Source: Taeniopygia guttata (taxonomy: Eukaryota; Chordata; Aves; Passeriformes; Estrildidae). From it: 64,000 nucleotides of DNA. A program made the position numbers and the translations under genes. Shown one piece after another: positions 1-11,060 of this stretch. The notes under the pieces were generated by a model. That model had not been told where the DNA came from. It searched no databases and worked only from the letters and a program-made list of their open reading frames with translations. The stretch's first letter is position 1; the number at the start of each line of letters is the position of its first letter. The stretch lies in assembly GCF_048771995.1 (NCBI RefSeq), contig NC_133026.1, forward strand, positions 57,289,001 to 57,353,000. Direction: 5' to 3'.

Positions 1-2482
1 TAATAGAAAATAACAGAACAAAGGAGTCCGCCACCATCCAGTAGTCTTGCATCAGTTAATGCACTTGGGGGTTCAGACCCAGCAACTTTGTCTTGTTATA
101 TATCTTGAATATATTTGGTTTTATGTTACGTGCAGAAGTACTCATAGAAGGCCACTTTCTATTTTTTTACCGTTTAAAACTAGGTCAGGTCTGTACAACA
201 GAGAGTGAAGTAGGAATCAGGGCAAAATGGTAGCAGTCTAAGCTTGTGAGGGAGAAACAATATTTCAAGGAAATTCGAGTTCAAGGGAACTAAATCTTCA
301 ATAGCAGGAATTTTACCTCAGCAGTTACCTCTGAAGAAATTCTCAGGGGTATGATGTTTACCTCTGTACTCCACAGGGAGTATACCTTTAATCAGATAAT
401 TTATACTTCCATTCTCAGCTCTACAGCTTTCAGACCACTAGCAGAGCAATGTGACTCTGTTCAGAAAACATTCTTAATTTCCAGGTATGTTTTACAGAAA
501 ATGGTCTCTGAGGCTATGGAAGAATGCAAATTTCTTTCTAAAATACTCTGAAATACTCTTTTTTTCTCCCTGGAGACGATGTCTGATGCCCAGCAAACGA
601 GAATTCAACCACTGCAGAAGCAGAATTCCTTTTGGCAAAACAGCAGAAGCAGCATTCCTGTCGACTGTTTACTAGATTCCCAGATGTCACCATGAAAACA
701 TATAGACACAAAAGTTATAATTTTCATTTTATGGCAAGAAAATAAAGTATAAAGTGTAACATTTATGAGGAATTTGCTGTGATGCAACATTTTGCTGTTC
801 ATAAAATCTTACAAAATAAATTCCAGTGTCAGAAACTAGTAATTTTAATACTTCAACCTTTCTGATAAGAAACAGAGAAATTACCTTTCAAAGACTAGGA
901 GAAAAACTATGGAAATGTTACTTATATAAACAAAGGGATTGGCCCAAGACACAAATTGAGTGCCCTTTGATTAAATTGTTTGAGCTTTCTGATTAGGCAT
1001 AAATAACTTTTTCTTCCATGATAGTTCACACAGTGGTGTTGTCAATGCACAAAAACTTTGTGCTATGACAAACTGCAATTTGCCTAAGACTGATGATTAT
1101 TTTTATTCTATTTTTAACTTTTTTTTGTTCTCTCAGATGCTTATATGTCTCTGTATATAAATGACTACATTTTTTTCTCTTCTGTTTTTTATATAGATTA
1201 AACCAAATAACAACTTCAAAGAAGTTCCTAGTAGAAAATATTAATAACTTGCATCATTGTGAGTCTTGGATTTGAGATGCATTCATGCTCTTATTATTGA
1301 CACTAAAAGGGTTATTGGGACCATAACAGGTCAGGCAAAACAGAAGTTTTGTATTTATGCTCCTATTAGTTCTTTAGCCCTGATCGCTATAGAGAAGATA
1401 CTAAGGCAATATTCAGGAGATGATGTTCAGCCAAGACATAACAGCATACCGACATCATAACAGCACATAATTTTATTGTATCTACTACAACTCTGAAGTT
1501 AGCAAAGACCAAAACTTATGTATACAACATATATGTGGGAATTTTGCCAGACAATTTGAACATAGCATTCCAATCCCAGGTTTCTTCTTTTTGTCTTTCT
1601 TCCAGTAAGTGCTAGGTTTCAGTTGACAACAGAGGCTGAATTATATTGTTGTATAGTTCACAGTTACAGAGTTTAGCTTAGGCCTCCTTCTTTTGTTCAC
1701 AGCATGACACATTTTTTGTACCACAAATCATATTATGATAGGAACACATACAGGCAATATTGCAAAAATTATAATAAGAAACTTGTCTTTTATCTTCATA
1801 CTGAACAAATAAACATATTTGCATTTTTACTTGTATCTATCATACATGTATTGTAGGAAAATATATGTGGAAGGCAGAAGATATGCAAGTTATCGCCTAA
1901 AAGAGACTTTAAGCAAGAGTTTCTAACCCGGCTGAGGACAACACAACTATGAAATCTCAGCCAAAAAGTTGATTGTCTGAAGAAAATTTTTACTGCTAGA
2001 GAATGGCATGGACTGCTTAGATAAAGTCACATACTTTCCTAACTTGAAAGTGCTTCTCTAAACGCTTTACAGTCTTTACAGTCTACAGAAGAAAGGTGAA
2101 TATGAATCTGGTTTATTTTAAAGAGTAAATATATCAATATTTTATATTAAAAAAAAAAAAGTGTATAGTTTCCAAAAAATTGAACAGAGCTGGTTAAGGT
2201 GGGGGAAAATTAAGAAACTTTTTCATAGATTGCAAGATATTCTGAAGGTTTGTGAAATGCTGTTGGCATTCTAGGTTGTGGTCATAACAAAACCAGAGAT
2301 CTTAGTCTTAGGAACACAGAACATCCCATTAATAAAGTGCTTTAGCTATTTACCTGGAGAATGCATTGTGTGACATAATAATGATAATAATGGAAAATAT
2401 TATCATTAATAATGGAAAGATAATAATGGAAATTTTCCTCGTTCTTTTCTAATTCTCCACTGAACTCCACTTGGGATATATA
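1..2482. other. AT-rich intergenic DNA, nothing recognised
   Basis: This stretch is AT-rich, with short homopolymer runs and a small AATAATGG-like repetition near 2380-2430. Frames longer than 60 codons occur on both strands. None shows a recognisable domain, codon pattern or splice context, so I treat them as chance frames. It is part of the gene desert downstream of the cadherin gene. Confidence 0.6.
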
Positions 2483-2612
2483 ATAGTTTAACCCCAGCTT
2501 GGTCACTAAGCATCACAGACAATTGTTCACTCCCATCTAGTGAGATGGGGAAGAGAATCCTAAGAATAAAATTAGAAAACTCATGAGTTCGGATAAAGAC
2601 AAATAAACAAAT
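2483..2612 (-). mobile_element. ERV LTR fragment, minus orientation
   Basis: The plus strand reads AGTTTAACCCCAGC followed by a degraded AACTAAGCA-like stretch, then a GAGATGGGGAAGAGAAT block and a GAAAACTCATGAGTT block. This order of blocks is the reverse complement of the 3' part of a solo-LTR family that is frequent in bird genomes. The copy at 44018 shows the same blocks. It is short, diverged and truncated, with no target duplication that I can see. Confidence 0.6.
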
Positions 2613-4063
2613 AACTAGAAGAGTGAAATTAAATATGTCTATGTTTGGTATATTTTGCCTATTTTTAAATGCAAAAAAAAATCTACTTTGAAAAATAATT
2701 TAGAAAAAAAGTACTTTAGCTCTGTTTACTTTTGTTTTTTTTTTGTCTTCTATTGCAGTCTCTCTGACATGCTGCTAGAAGACTTCTCTGTATAATGCAT
2801 TGTGCTGTTAAATATGCATGCCTATTTGCATTCTTTCTTAAGGGTAATTCATCATCTTTGTCAGAGGCATCAATGTGTGTAAGAGTAGGCATTGACTCCT
2901 TCAGTGTTCCTGAGATATACCTAAAACATGTCTTGTTAAGCTCAGAATCTGCTGTGTGAAATATCACCTCCTTTTATCTATGATTCACATTCTTTTGTAA
3001 TTTTGTATTCTACTCTTTGTGTGGAAATATTGGTTTATTGTACAGTAATGTGGAGAAGCATATGTGTATGATACTAATAAAATAGGACCATGAATAGATC
3101 TTTTACACTGGTAAACCTCTTAGTCTAGAAGGCCTTCATGAACATCATTATAATAGGAATATAAACAATTTTAGGACCCAGATAACCTATTCCATTATAT
3201 GTTGTTCTAAAATAAATGCTGAAATTCTTCAGGTGAAATACTATTCTAACAGAAAATGGAAACTGTCACACATTTCAGGTCATGACCCCTAATACATAAG
3301 CCTCAGTAAATAATCAGAAACAAGACATTATCCTTCACGCTTTAGACAAAAGCTTTCCAACACTATGGTTTAGATTAAGTCTCTAAAAACCGTTAAATGA
3401 AATAAATAAAAAGACTTGTCATCTACCAGTATGCATAGAATTCAAAATACCAAACACAGGACAAACTGAATCTGACATTAAAAAAAATTGAGTGTGACAG
3501 CTGCAGCAGTTACATCTTGTGGAAGGAAATGTGTGCTTGCAAAGACTTTACATCAGGTCCTGGTTGGGAGCTGGCATTTTCAAAGGTCATGAAGCTCCTT
3601 AGCACCATTCAATTACTGCACAAAGGGTACCACTGACAGTTTTAGCACTGTGGTTAAATTAGCTGAGTATTATCTGAGACAATCAAAACTTTGACAGGAT
3701 TATTTTGACAGATAATATCTGTATATCGAAAAAATACCTCAAATATTACCCTCCTTTCTTTATTTTTGAATGACAAGGAAAACATGAGAGAATTATTTAG
3801 TTGATGTGTAGCTTGTAAAGATATCCACACTCTCAGCCTGACAATCGTACAAATAAAGATAAGGCGAAAACCTTTGATTTAACCACTTTAGATTTTTTTC
3901 TTTCTTTTAGGTTCTAAATGAACAGTCTGAATCATTAACATACTGTTCAAATTATACTGCCATGGATATACTGCTTAAAACAGAAAAGGACAAACATTGT
4001 TCTGTTGTTTACAGATGCACCTGCTTTGCTGTGCCATGCCCTGCCAACAGTTTAGTTTAAACT
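2613..4063. other. Intergenic DNA, nothing recognised
   Basis: AT-rich sequence with no supported coding region, RNA gene or repeat. An 83-codon frame on the minus strand at 2716-2967 has no recognisable similarity. Confidence 0.55.
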
Positions 4064-4465
4064 GGAATCATAGAATCATGCAGACTGGAGAAGTTCTTTG
4101 GGATCAAGTCTAGCTGTTAGCCCACTGCCATGCCCACCACTAAATCATATCTTTAAGTGCCATATCTACAATCCTTTTAAATACCCCCAGGGGTGGTCAC
4201 TCAATCACTTCTCTGGAGACCCAGTTTCTGACATCCCTTTTGGTGAAGAAATTTTTTCTAATATCCAGTCTAAACCTCCTCTGGTGCAACTTAATGCCAT
4301 TTTCCCTTGTCCTATTGCTTTTTACTCGGGAAAAAGAGACTGACTCCCACCTCACTACAGCCTCTTCTCAAGTAGTTGTGCACAGCAATAAGTTCCCCCA
4401 AAGTCTCATTTTCTCCAGGCTTAACAGCATCAGCTCCCTCAGTTGTTTCCCATAGGGTTTGTGCC
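4064..4465 (-). mobile_element. CR1 LINE 3' region, minus orientation
   Basis: The block starts with AATCATAGAATCAT, the reverse complement of the ATTCTATGATT repeats that end CR1 elements. It then follows the reverse complement of the CR1 3' end: CCACTAAATCATAT, CTTTTAAATACC, GGTGAAGAAATTTTTTCTAA, CTAAACCTCC and CTTGTCCTATTGCTTTTTACTC. CR1 elements are non-LTR retrotransposons that insert as 5'-truncated copies. This copy is diverged and its frames are broken, so it is a fossil. Confidence 0.85.
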
Positions 4466-5050
4466 AGTGACATTTTTTCTAGCCTTAATGATTCTATGCA
4501 TCCTGTCTACCTGTGAGGCCTTTCCCAGGGAAGGTAAGGTTTGATTCCAGTAGCCTATCACTCTTACAGGCTTCCTGGTGCTCCTGAACCTGCTACTCAC
4601 CTCCTCCTGGAGCTCTGTCACTAACCAGAGGAGTTCCTGTACCTGGGCACACCTCCCACAGGGATGTTCATGTCTGCTGGCCAGTCCTGGTGTAAGAGCA
4701 AGGCTCACCCTACAGCTGGCACTGGGGTGTGCCCTGCATACTTCCCTGGGTGCTGTCTGCAAATCTGCACCTCTTGTGGAGTTGCAGACCTCAGAGTGGT
4801 CATGGCTTCCGCCAGATGGTTACCATTGCTCCTTGGTTGAGCTCTCAGGGCTTCAGTACCCTTTGTGTATACTCCTCCAAGGGAACTCCTACAGAAACTG
4901 CTGCCCTACAGCCCTGGCTGACACACAACACCCTGTGTGTCTGCCCTGGTCCCTAACACTCCCAAGGCGCTTCTCTTACATGCTGCAATTGTGGAGTTTG
5001 TTGCCCACCGCTGCTCCTTGCCTCGCCTACGTCCTGTGAGCCACTATTGC
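4466..5050 (-). mobile_element. Retrotransposon ORF1-like remnant, minus orientation
   Basis: This GC-richer block lies directly beyond the CR1 3' fragment. The minus frame at 4439-4762 has a C-x2-C pair followed by a leucine/glutamate-rich, coiled-coil-like stretch (VQELLWLVTELQEEV) and then an RSTRKP-like segment. I recall this pattern from ORF1-type coding remnants of avian retrotransposons, but I cannot confirm the family. One reading is an internally deleted CR1, with the 3' end joined to the 5' part. The other is two separate insertions. The overlapping plus-strand frame of 153 codons is a shadow. Confidence 0.4.
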
Positions 5051-7286
5051 ATGAACCACTGGCTCCTGATGAATCTCTCCTCATGACTGAGGTTCCTACG
5101 GTTCAGGAAGTCCCCTTGTGTACAGCGTTACATCACCCCACTGCAGATCATGCCAGCATGTGTGCTGCTCACATCATCATTTTGGTCTTTATGATTGTTT
5201 ATCTGTGTGTGCATTCTTGCACCATGCATCAAAGTGACAGGGATAGATAAACCTTTTAAAGTAGATGGTAGACATAACACCATAATGTAGTTACAACTTC
5301 TGGCTATTTACACAACCACACTTGCTTCCTTTAATTAAATATGTACACGTTTCTAAGATATGTGCATGAACACTTAGAAGTCTGTATACAATACAAATTA
5401 AAATCAACACCTTGAAATTGAGGAGACAAATTTGACAGCTCTTCTGCACGGTACACAAGTATAGTACTAATCCCCTTTAAATTTTCTCTTTATTTCTATG
5501 TTTTCTATTTTCAGTAAAAATTTTTAATGTGTATTTAAAATGTTTTTAATATTTTTAAAACTCCCTTATTAATTTCAATATAATACTACAGAACACAACC
5601 CCAATTATATGCACATAATAAAAGTAGGATAGAACAGGCTAGTAGGGTATATAACAATGAAAATTACAAATACTTAGCTAGATGTTTTAGTATATTCTAT
5701 AGTCTTGAAAGTAAAGAAACATACCATTGGACTCCTGAAGTCAAAATAAATTGACATTATATTACGATAAAGCATTGCTGTACATTATAAATTCCTTTCC
5801 TTTCAAATATTCTCTCCCATATATTGTCAATAAGTGTCGATGACCCAAATATTGTCTTTTATAGCAATTGTAATTATCTCCTGAAACTCATCACATCCAG
5901 AAACTGATCATTCAGAGTTTAACATCAAGTATTTTCAAGGGGTCAGCTTGAATAATGCATTGAACATAGATAGATAAACACTAAGAAAAATATTCTGAAG
6001 GAAAAAGTAAGTCTCAGAAAAACTACCATGTGTCTTACTAGTCCCAGGGTGAGAAAGGCATGTACAATTGCAGTAGAAATACAAATACAATATTTTTGGT
6101 CCAAAATGGCCTAGCTCTTGGAATATGTGGGGCTCTGATACACCTTTCTGACATGCATTCTGTTCTGGAAGATAAAAGATGTTATTTTGACAGGAAACAC
6201 CATAGTAACAGTGTATGGGCAAGAAATGCAGGAGGTGAAAGGAAATGAGCTGTTCAGAAACAACAGTGCTAATGCAGTGTGCCAGGGTATGATGCCTATT
6301 ATGCTCAAATAATCAAATCTGATCGCCTTCTCCACCCATCTTTCTAATAAATGTTGAGAATTTTAATAAATTACAAGTTCAGAGGAACTGGTGTTTTGAA
6401 CAGTAATGTTGCTGAAAAGGTCAGCTGGCAGTCAATCACAGTACATCAAGGTTCTAACGCACAAGTGATCAAAAGATAACACAAATTCATATTCCATATG
6501 TTTTTAGAGTGATCTCAAACTCCAATTTATGCATATAACTCGAGACAATTTGCTCATACCAGAGCAAATACAGTCTTATAAATACCTCAATTTTAATGAG
6601 AATCCTAGAAGTTCTGAGTTTGCAAAGATATCTCCATTCTCGACAGAATTTGCCATGATATATTTTTAGTACCAGGATGAATCATAAGTCTTAATTGTTG
6701 AAAACCAAGCATATTTAGTTTAAGATTTTTGATTGTCATGGGCACAGCATTGGGACTTCTTATTTCATGAATTATAAACCCTATGTTATGTGAAAATTAA
6801 GAAAGAACAGCCAGTTTAAATACATGCTCTGCACATGCTCAGGCCTGTTAGGAAAATATGCTCAGTAATTGTTTTCCAGAAACTTTGAGAACCCATTCTG
6901 TTAGATATTTGGAAAAAAGCCCAGTTACAGGAAACAGACAATCCCTTAAGAGTGTCTTAAGGGATATGGAGTTTAGTGATATACAAAAAATCCGATTATA
7001 TGGGAAAAGTAGTAATGCTAAGTGGCCAAGGATGCTTGAAGGACATTTCAAGTGGTAGAAGATTTGGTCTGGTTGCTTAAAAGTGAAATTATTGGGAGTA
7101 CCTAAAGAATTATGGATTTTACACTGAGAATCAGACATTTTCATAGTTACCAAAGCATGACTTTCTAATAAAATCTAGCTTACAGGAGAAAAAACATATG
7201 TTGGGACAAAAAAAATCCCATTTTATCATATTTAAAAGATATTTTACTGAATGTTGCCATAAACAATATCACAATAATATTGACTT
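5051..7286. other. Intergenic DNA, nothing recognised
   Basis: AT-rich DNA with overlapping short frames on both strands, for example 5935-6335 and 6848-7153. None has a recognisable domain or splice signal. No RNA gene or clear mobile element was seen. Confidence 0.55.
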
Positions 7287-7862
7287 TGTGTTGCAGGGTT
7301 TTGGTGGGGGGGAAGGGGGATTACAAGGGTGGCCTCTGTGACAAGCTTCTAGAAATTTCCATTGTGTTTGATAGAGCCAATATCAGCCAGCTCCAAGACT
7401 CAGATCTGCTGAGCCCATCAGCAAGAATTCCTCTGTTAGTGCCTCTGGGATAACATAAATAGGAAGAAGACCTCCCTGAGGAGGAAGGAACATCAGACAG
7501 AACATGTGATAAAATTACTACAATTTGCCGGGTCACATTGGACCCTAAACCACTGAGGGGAAGAGGTAGAGAATTTGGGACTAAGGTCACCTTCAGAAGA
7601 AGGGAGGGGTGGGGTGAAGGTGTTTTAAGATTTGGTTTTAGCTCTCATTGTCCTAACTTGGTTTGACTGGTAATAAATTAAACAGATTTCCCTAAGTCAA
7701 GTCTGGTTTGGCCATGACAATAATCAGGAATGATCTCTCCCTGTCCTTATCATGACCCATGAACATTTTGTTACATTTTCTCTCCCCTGGCCAGACCAGG
7801 AGGGGGTCAATAGAGTGACTTTGGTGGGCATCTGACATCCAGCCACGGGTGGGTTAACCCAT
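7287..7862 (+). mobile_element. Solo LTR, plus orientation (ERVL-like family, copy 1)
   Basis: The element opens with TGTGTTGCAGGGTTTTGGTGG. It carries the blocks GGCCTCTGTGACAAGCTTCTAGAA, AGAGCCAATATCAGCCAGCT and GTGCCTCTGGGATAACAT, a GGTAATAAATTAAA polyadenylation-signal region near 7670, and a GACATCCAGCCACGGGTGGGTTAACCCA-type end, all in the order seen in the copy at 34357. These match an LTR family that is abundant in passerines. I do not assign a Repbase name with certainty. No proviral interior is attached, so it looks like a recombination product or a truncated insertion. Confidence 0.75.
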
Positions 7863-7863
7863 C

Positions 7864-8430
7864 TGCTCTAGTTTCCACTGGCTTAGAGTTAATTTTCTTC
7901 CTTGCATCTGGTTACAAGGCTGTCTTGGAATTAGTACAAGATAAATGCTGATAACACACTGACATTTTGGTGATTGCCAAGTAGTACTTACCCTAAGTAA
8001 AGGACTTTTCAATTCTCCATGTTCTGCCACTGCACAAGAAGGTGGTGGAAGCGTAAGTGGGACGGCTGACCTGAACTGGTCAAAGGGATATTGCATACTG
8101 TAGGATGTCATGCCCAGTGAATGAACAGAGGTATTTTGACTGGAAGAGCCAGTTGCTACCTGGGGATTGGCTGAATATCAGTCAGGTATCAGCAATTTTA
8201 AGTGTGCATATTTTTTTTTTTTCTTTTGCTTTCATTTACTTTTTGAATGACTAGTAGTAGTTGTTACAGTAGTTGTTGCAGGAATTTTTTGGGGGGTTAT
8301 TTTTGCTTCACCTTGTTTCAATTATTAAGCTGTTCTTATCTTGACCCACAAGTTTGTTGGTTTTTTTGTGATTCTCCTCACCATCTCACCTGTGGGTGGT
8401 TGCATGTAGTTAGACCAGGACACCACCACA
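7864..8430 (+). mobile_element. Second LTR abutting the first, plus orientation
   Basis: Starting at TGCTCTAGTTTCC, the sequence carries GCTTAGAGTTAATTTTCTTCC, TGATAACACACTGA, CTAAGTAAAGGACTTTTCA, TGGTCAAAGGGATATTGCAT and GGATGTCATGCCCAG, then ATTAAGCTGTTCTTATCTTGACCCACAAG. These are the successive blocks of a widespread avian ERV LTR whose usual start is TGTCCTGGTTTGGCTGGGATAGAGTTAATT-like. It is diverged: the TATA region at about 8118 is altered and the 3' end is ragged. A 132-codon plus-strand frame at 8247-8645 falls largely inside the LTR and is not a gene. Confidence 0.75.
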
Positions 8431-10934
8431 CCATCCATACAAGTGATAAAAAAGGCATTAGCTTTCAGTGCATGTTGGCTCACCACATATCCTTAGAGAA
8501 TCAGCTGGCCACAAAGGAATTGATAGTAATTAAGAAAACAGATATAACCTTGAAATATCTGAAGAGATTTCTGGTTAATCTAAACAATATGAAAATTGAA
8601 AAGGTACACAGTACTTTCCTTCCTATCAGTTATGAACAAGAATGAAATAGGTCTCAGCTGAAAAACACTGAAAGATGCCTTTAGTTTTGGTGATTTTTTT
8701 TCTCTACAATTTGAAATTGTTACTTTGAAAACTTATTCAGTGTCAAAATAGTGGGTATGATGTTTTTCTTATCATAACCAGACAAAAAGCAGACAGAGAT
8801 TTCCTCATAAAAATACAGGCACTGCTAACGGTGGATCTATCATTAAAGAGACATTTAAGAAAAATTTTTAAGGACTAAGCATGAAAGCAACAGTTCTGAG
8901 AAATTCTCATGTTGCATTCTGAAGGCCTAGAAACGGTACCATTCCAACCTTGTTCCCAAGATGCAGAGAATCATTGCAAAGAATTCCACATATGGTGGTT
9001 GGGAAACAAAAGCACTAGAGTGTCTCACAGTAGGGTGCCTCCTGCCTTGGGATAGTTTTGGGCTACGTTTGTTGTTTAAATCTTCTGAAGACAAGGTCAT
9101 TAAATATACCTTAATTTATTATCCCTGTAAACAATATTTTTTCTCCATCCCTTCAAATGGGTAATCTGAAGGGAAAAACCCACAAAGTTGCTGCAACATG
9201 TAAAAAAAATAAAATGCCTATCATCTTATTTTTGTTTCATTTTTTCTCAGTGCTTTCATAATATATGCAGTCAGTAAAAGGAAAAAACTCCAGAAATGAC
9301 TGACACCAAACATAACTCAGTGTTCAATCAGTGACATACCATGCATATTGTGTTAACACAGATTGTAATTACTTTCTCACCAAATGGTATGCCAGATCTT
9401 TTCACTGAATAAATGTATGCAAGTGATGTGCCATCATTCTATCACTGCCAGTTTAATAGGCGTCTCTTTGAAGAGAAGCAGAAAAGTGAAGGTATTCAAC
9501 TCATTTATTTGAACTTGCACAATCAGTATTGAACAGCTATATTTATTAGGAAACACAGAGGCTTTTATTAAATAGTTGTACAGAATTAACATGTAAAATG
9601 ATGATGAACATGAAGGAAAAACAAAAGCCTTGAACCTAAGGACCTTTGACAGTACTGGGACATAAAATTCCATTCACTAGGGACACAGAAGAAAGAACAA
9701 CACAGATGGAATGAACTTATTAGGTCTATAATAATTCTTTCTTTAAAAAAAAAAAAGGCAAAAAAAAAAAACAACATAATTATCATTTTGTCTCAAATCA
9801 GTGTTGCAGATCCTTTTGGTCTGGAATCTCTCCTTAGAGGAGTATACTATTTTCCTTGTGTGTTTTTCTTGTGAAATATCCATCTGAAACCTGTGAAGAT
9901 AAAATAATGCTCTAATTCTCTCTTGTGTGATCCTAGAGCTGACATAGCATTGATGTGTGCTACTGAACATAAAACGTATTGTGTCCACAGCATGTAGATT
10001 GAACTGTATGAGAGGTCTGACACTGCATAACAGGGCAGTAAGAGAGCAAGAAGGAACAGCAGATACAGACAAAATGCTGAGTTATAACAGGTTAAGCCAT
10101 GTTTGACATGTTATAGGCTAGCACAGAACAAAATCGAGTAATCTTGGAGACAAAGCAGCAGTAAGCTGTAAAACAATTTCACTTTGACAGTTTCTGAACA
10201 GCTGTAAAACTTCTCTCTGTTCTGGTTCCTCTCACTAGGATTATTGGATGGATGTCAGTTTTATGTAACTTTGTGGGCTGAGGGGAAGAATCTGGGAAGG
10301 AAGGGAGCATCCCAGCTGAAATGGACACATAAATAAATTAGCTTCACATAGACAATAGATTTCATTTTACATGAAACAAGGCTTAGGCATTTTGTTTCAG
10401 GCACTTTCAGTAGAAGGAAAGCCAATGCAAATAAGGAGTCTAGATTTCATTTGTGCTAGACCAATTTTTGGCTTTTATATGTTACTCAAAGATTTTGGTA
10501 ACTCAGCTTGTAGAAGACATCTTTTAAATCCATTCTCTGTCTGAATCCAACAAAGCCTTACATTAGAATTTTGCAGGATATTTTGGAACAGAAAAGGGTC
10601 TCCTTTTAATTCCTCAAAACTGATAGAATGTTTATCATTCTAAATCAGGACATACATGTTGAGTTAGGCCTATTTTGGAAAATAGATATTTTCCTAAAAA
10701 TAATCTTAATTCCTCACATCTAGATTGTAATCCCTATATCCAACTAGTTCTGAAAGAAGGGAATTCAGCATCAAGTCTTGATCTACAGGAGATATATGAG
10801 ATAAATGACTTTCAAAAACTACACCTCTGCATGGGCTTTTCAGGAAATGTTTTGTTCAACTCTCTCTTTTTGAGTCTTCAAGGGAAATATTTGTGAAAAA
10901 TATATGCTTCCCTTTTCAGAGGAAAATATGTTTT
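8431..10934. other. Intergenic DNA, nothing recognised
   Basis: AT-rich DNA with poly-A runs at 9745-9771. Overlapping minus-strand frames at 9434-10072 pass through homopolymers and show no family features. No supported gene or repeat. Confidence 0.55.
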
Positions 10935-10935
10935 C

Positions 10936-11060
10936 CTTTTCAGAGCATGGTGCTAATAATGGCATGATCATAGGTTTGATCCCTGTATAGGCCATTCACT
11001 TAAGAGTTCAACTCAGTGATCCTTCTGTGATCCTTCCAACTCAAAATATTCAGTGATTTT
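10936..11060 (+). mobile_element. SINE: tRNA-Ile-like head with CR1-like tail (TguSINE1 type)
   Basis: The segment TCAGAGCATGGTGCTAATAATGGC, then GGTTTGATCCC and TGTATAGGCCA, follows the 3' two-thirds of a nuclear tRNA-Ile. The anticodon-loop region GCTAATAA and a pol III B-box-like GGTTTGATCCC (10973-10983) are both visible. It passes straight into ATTCACTTAAGAGTTCAACTCAGTGATCC and CCTTCCAACTC, which is a CR1-type 3' tail. A tRNA-Ile head fused to a CR1 tail is the structure described for the songbird TguSINE1 family. The A-box part is missing or unrecognisable, so this is a 5'-truncated or decayed copy. It is not a tRNA gene. Confidence 0.8.

Noticed and set aside
4578..5039. 153-codon plus-strand frame as a gene
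   Set aside because: It is antisense to repeat-derived sequence and has no recognisable domain.
8247..8645. 132-codon plus-strand frame as a gene
   Set aside because: Its first half lies in an LTR and the rest is unremarkable intergenic DNA.
10936..11004. tRNA-Ile gene
   Set aside because: The 5' third of the tRNA (A box, D arm) is missing, the stems are mutated and the sequence runs into a CR1 tail, so it is a SINE.
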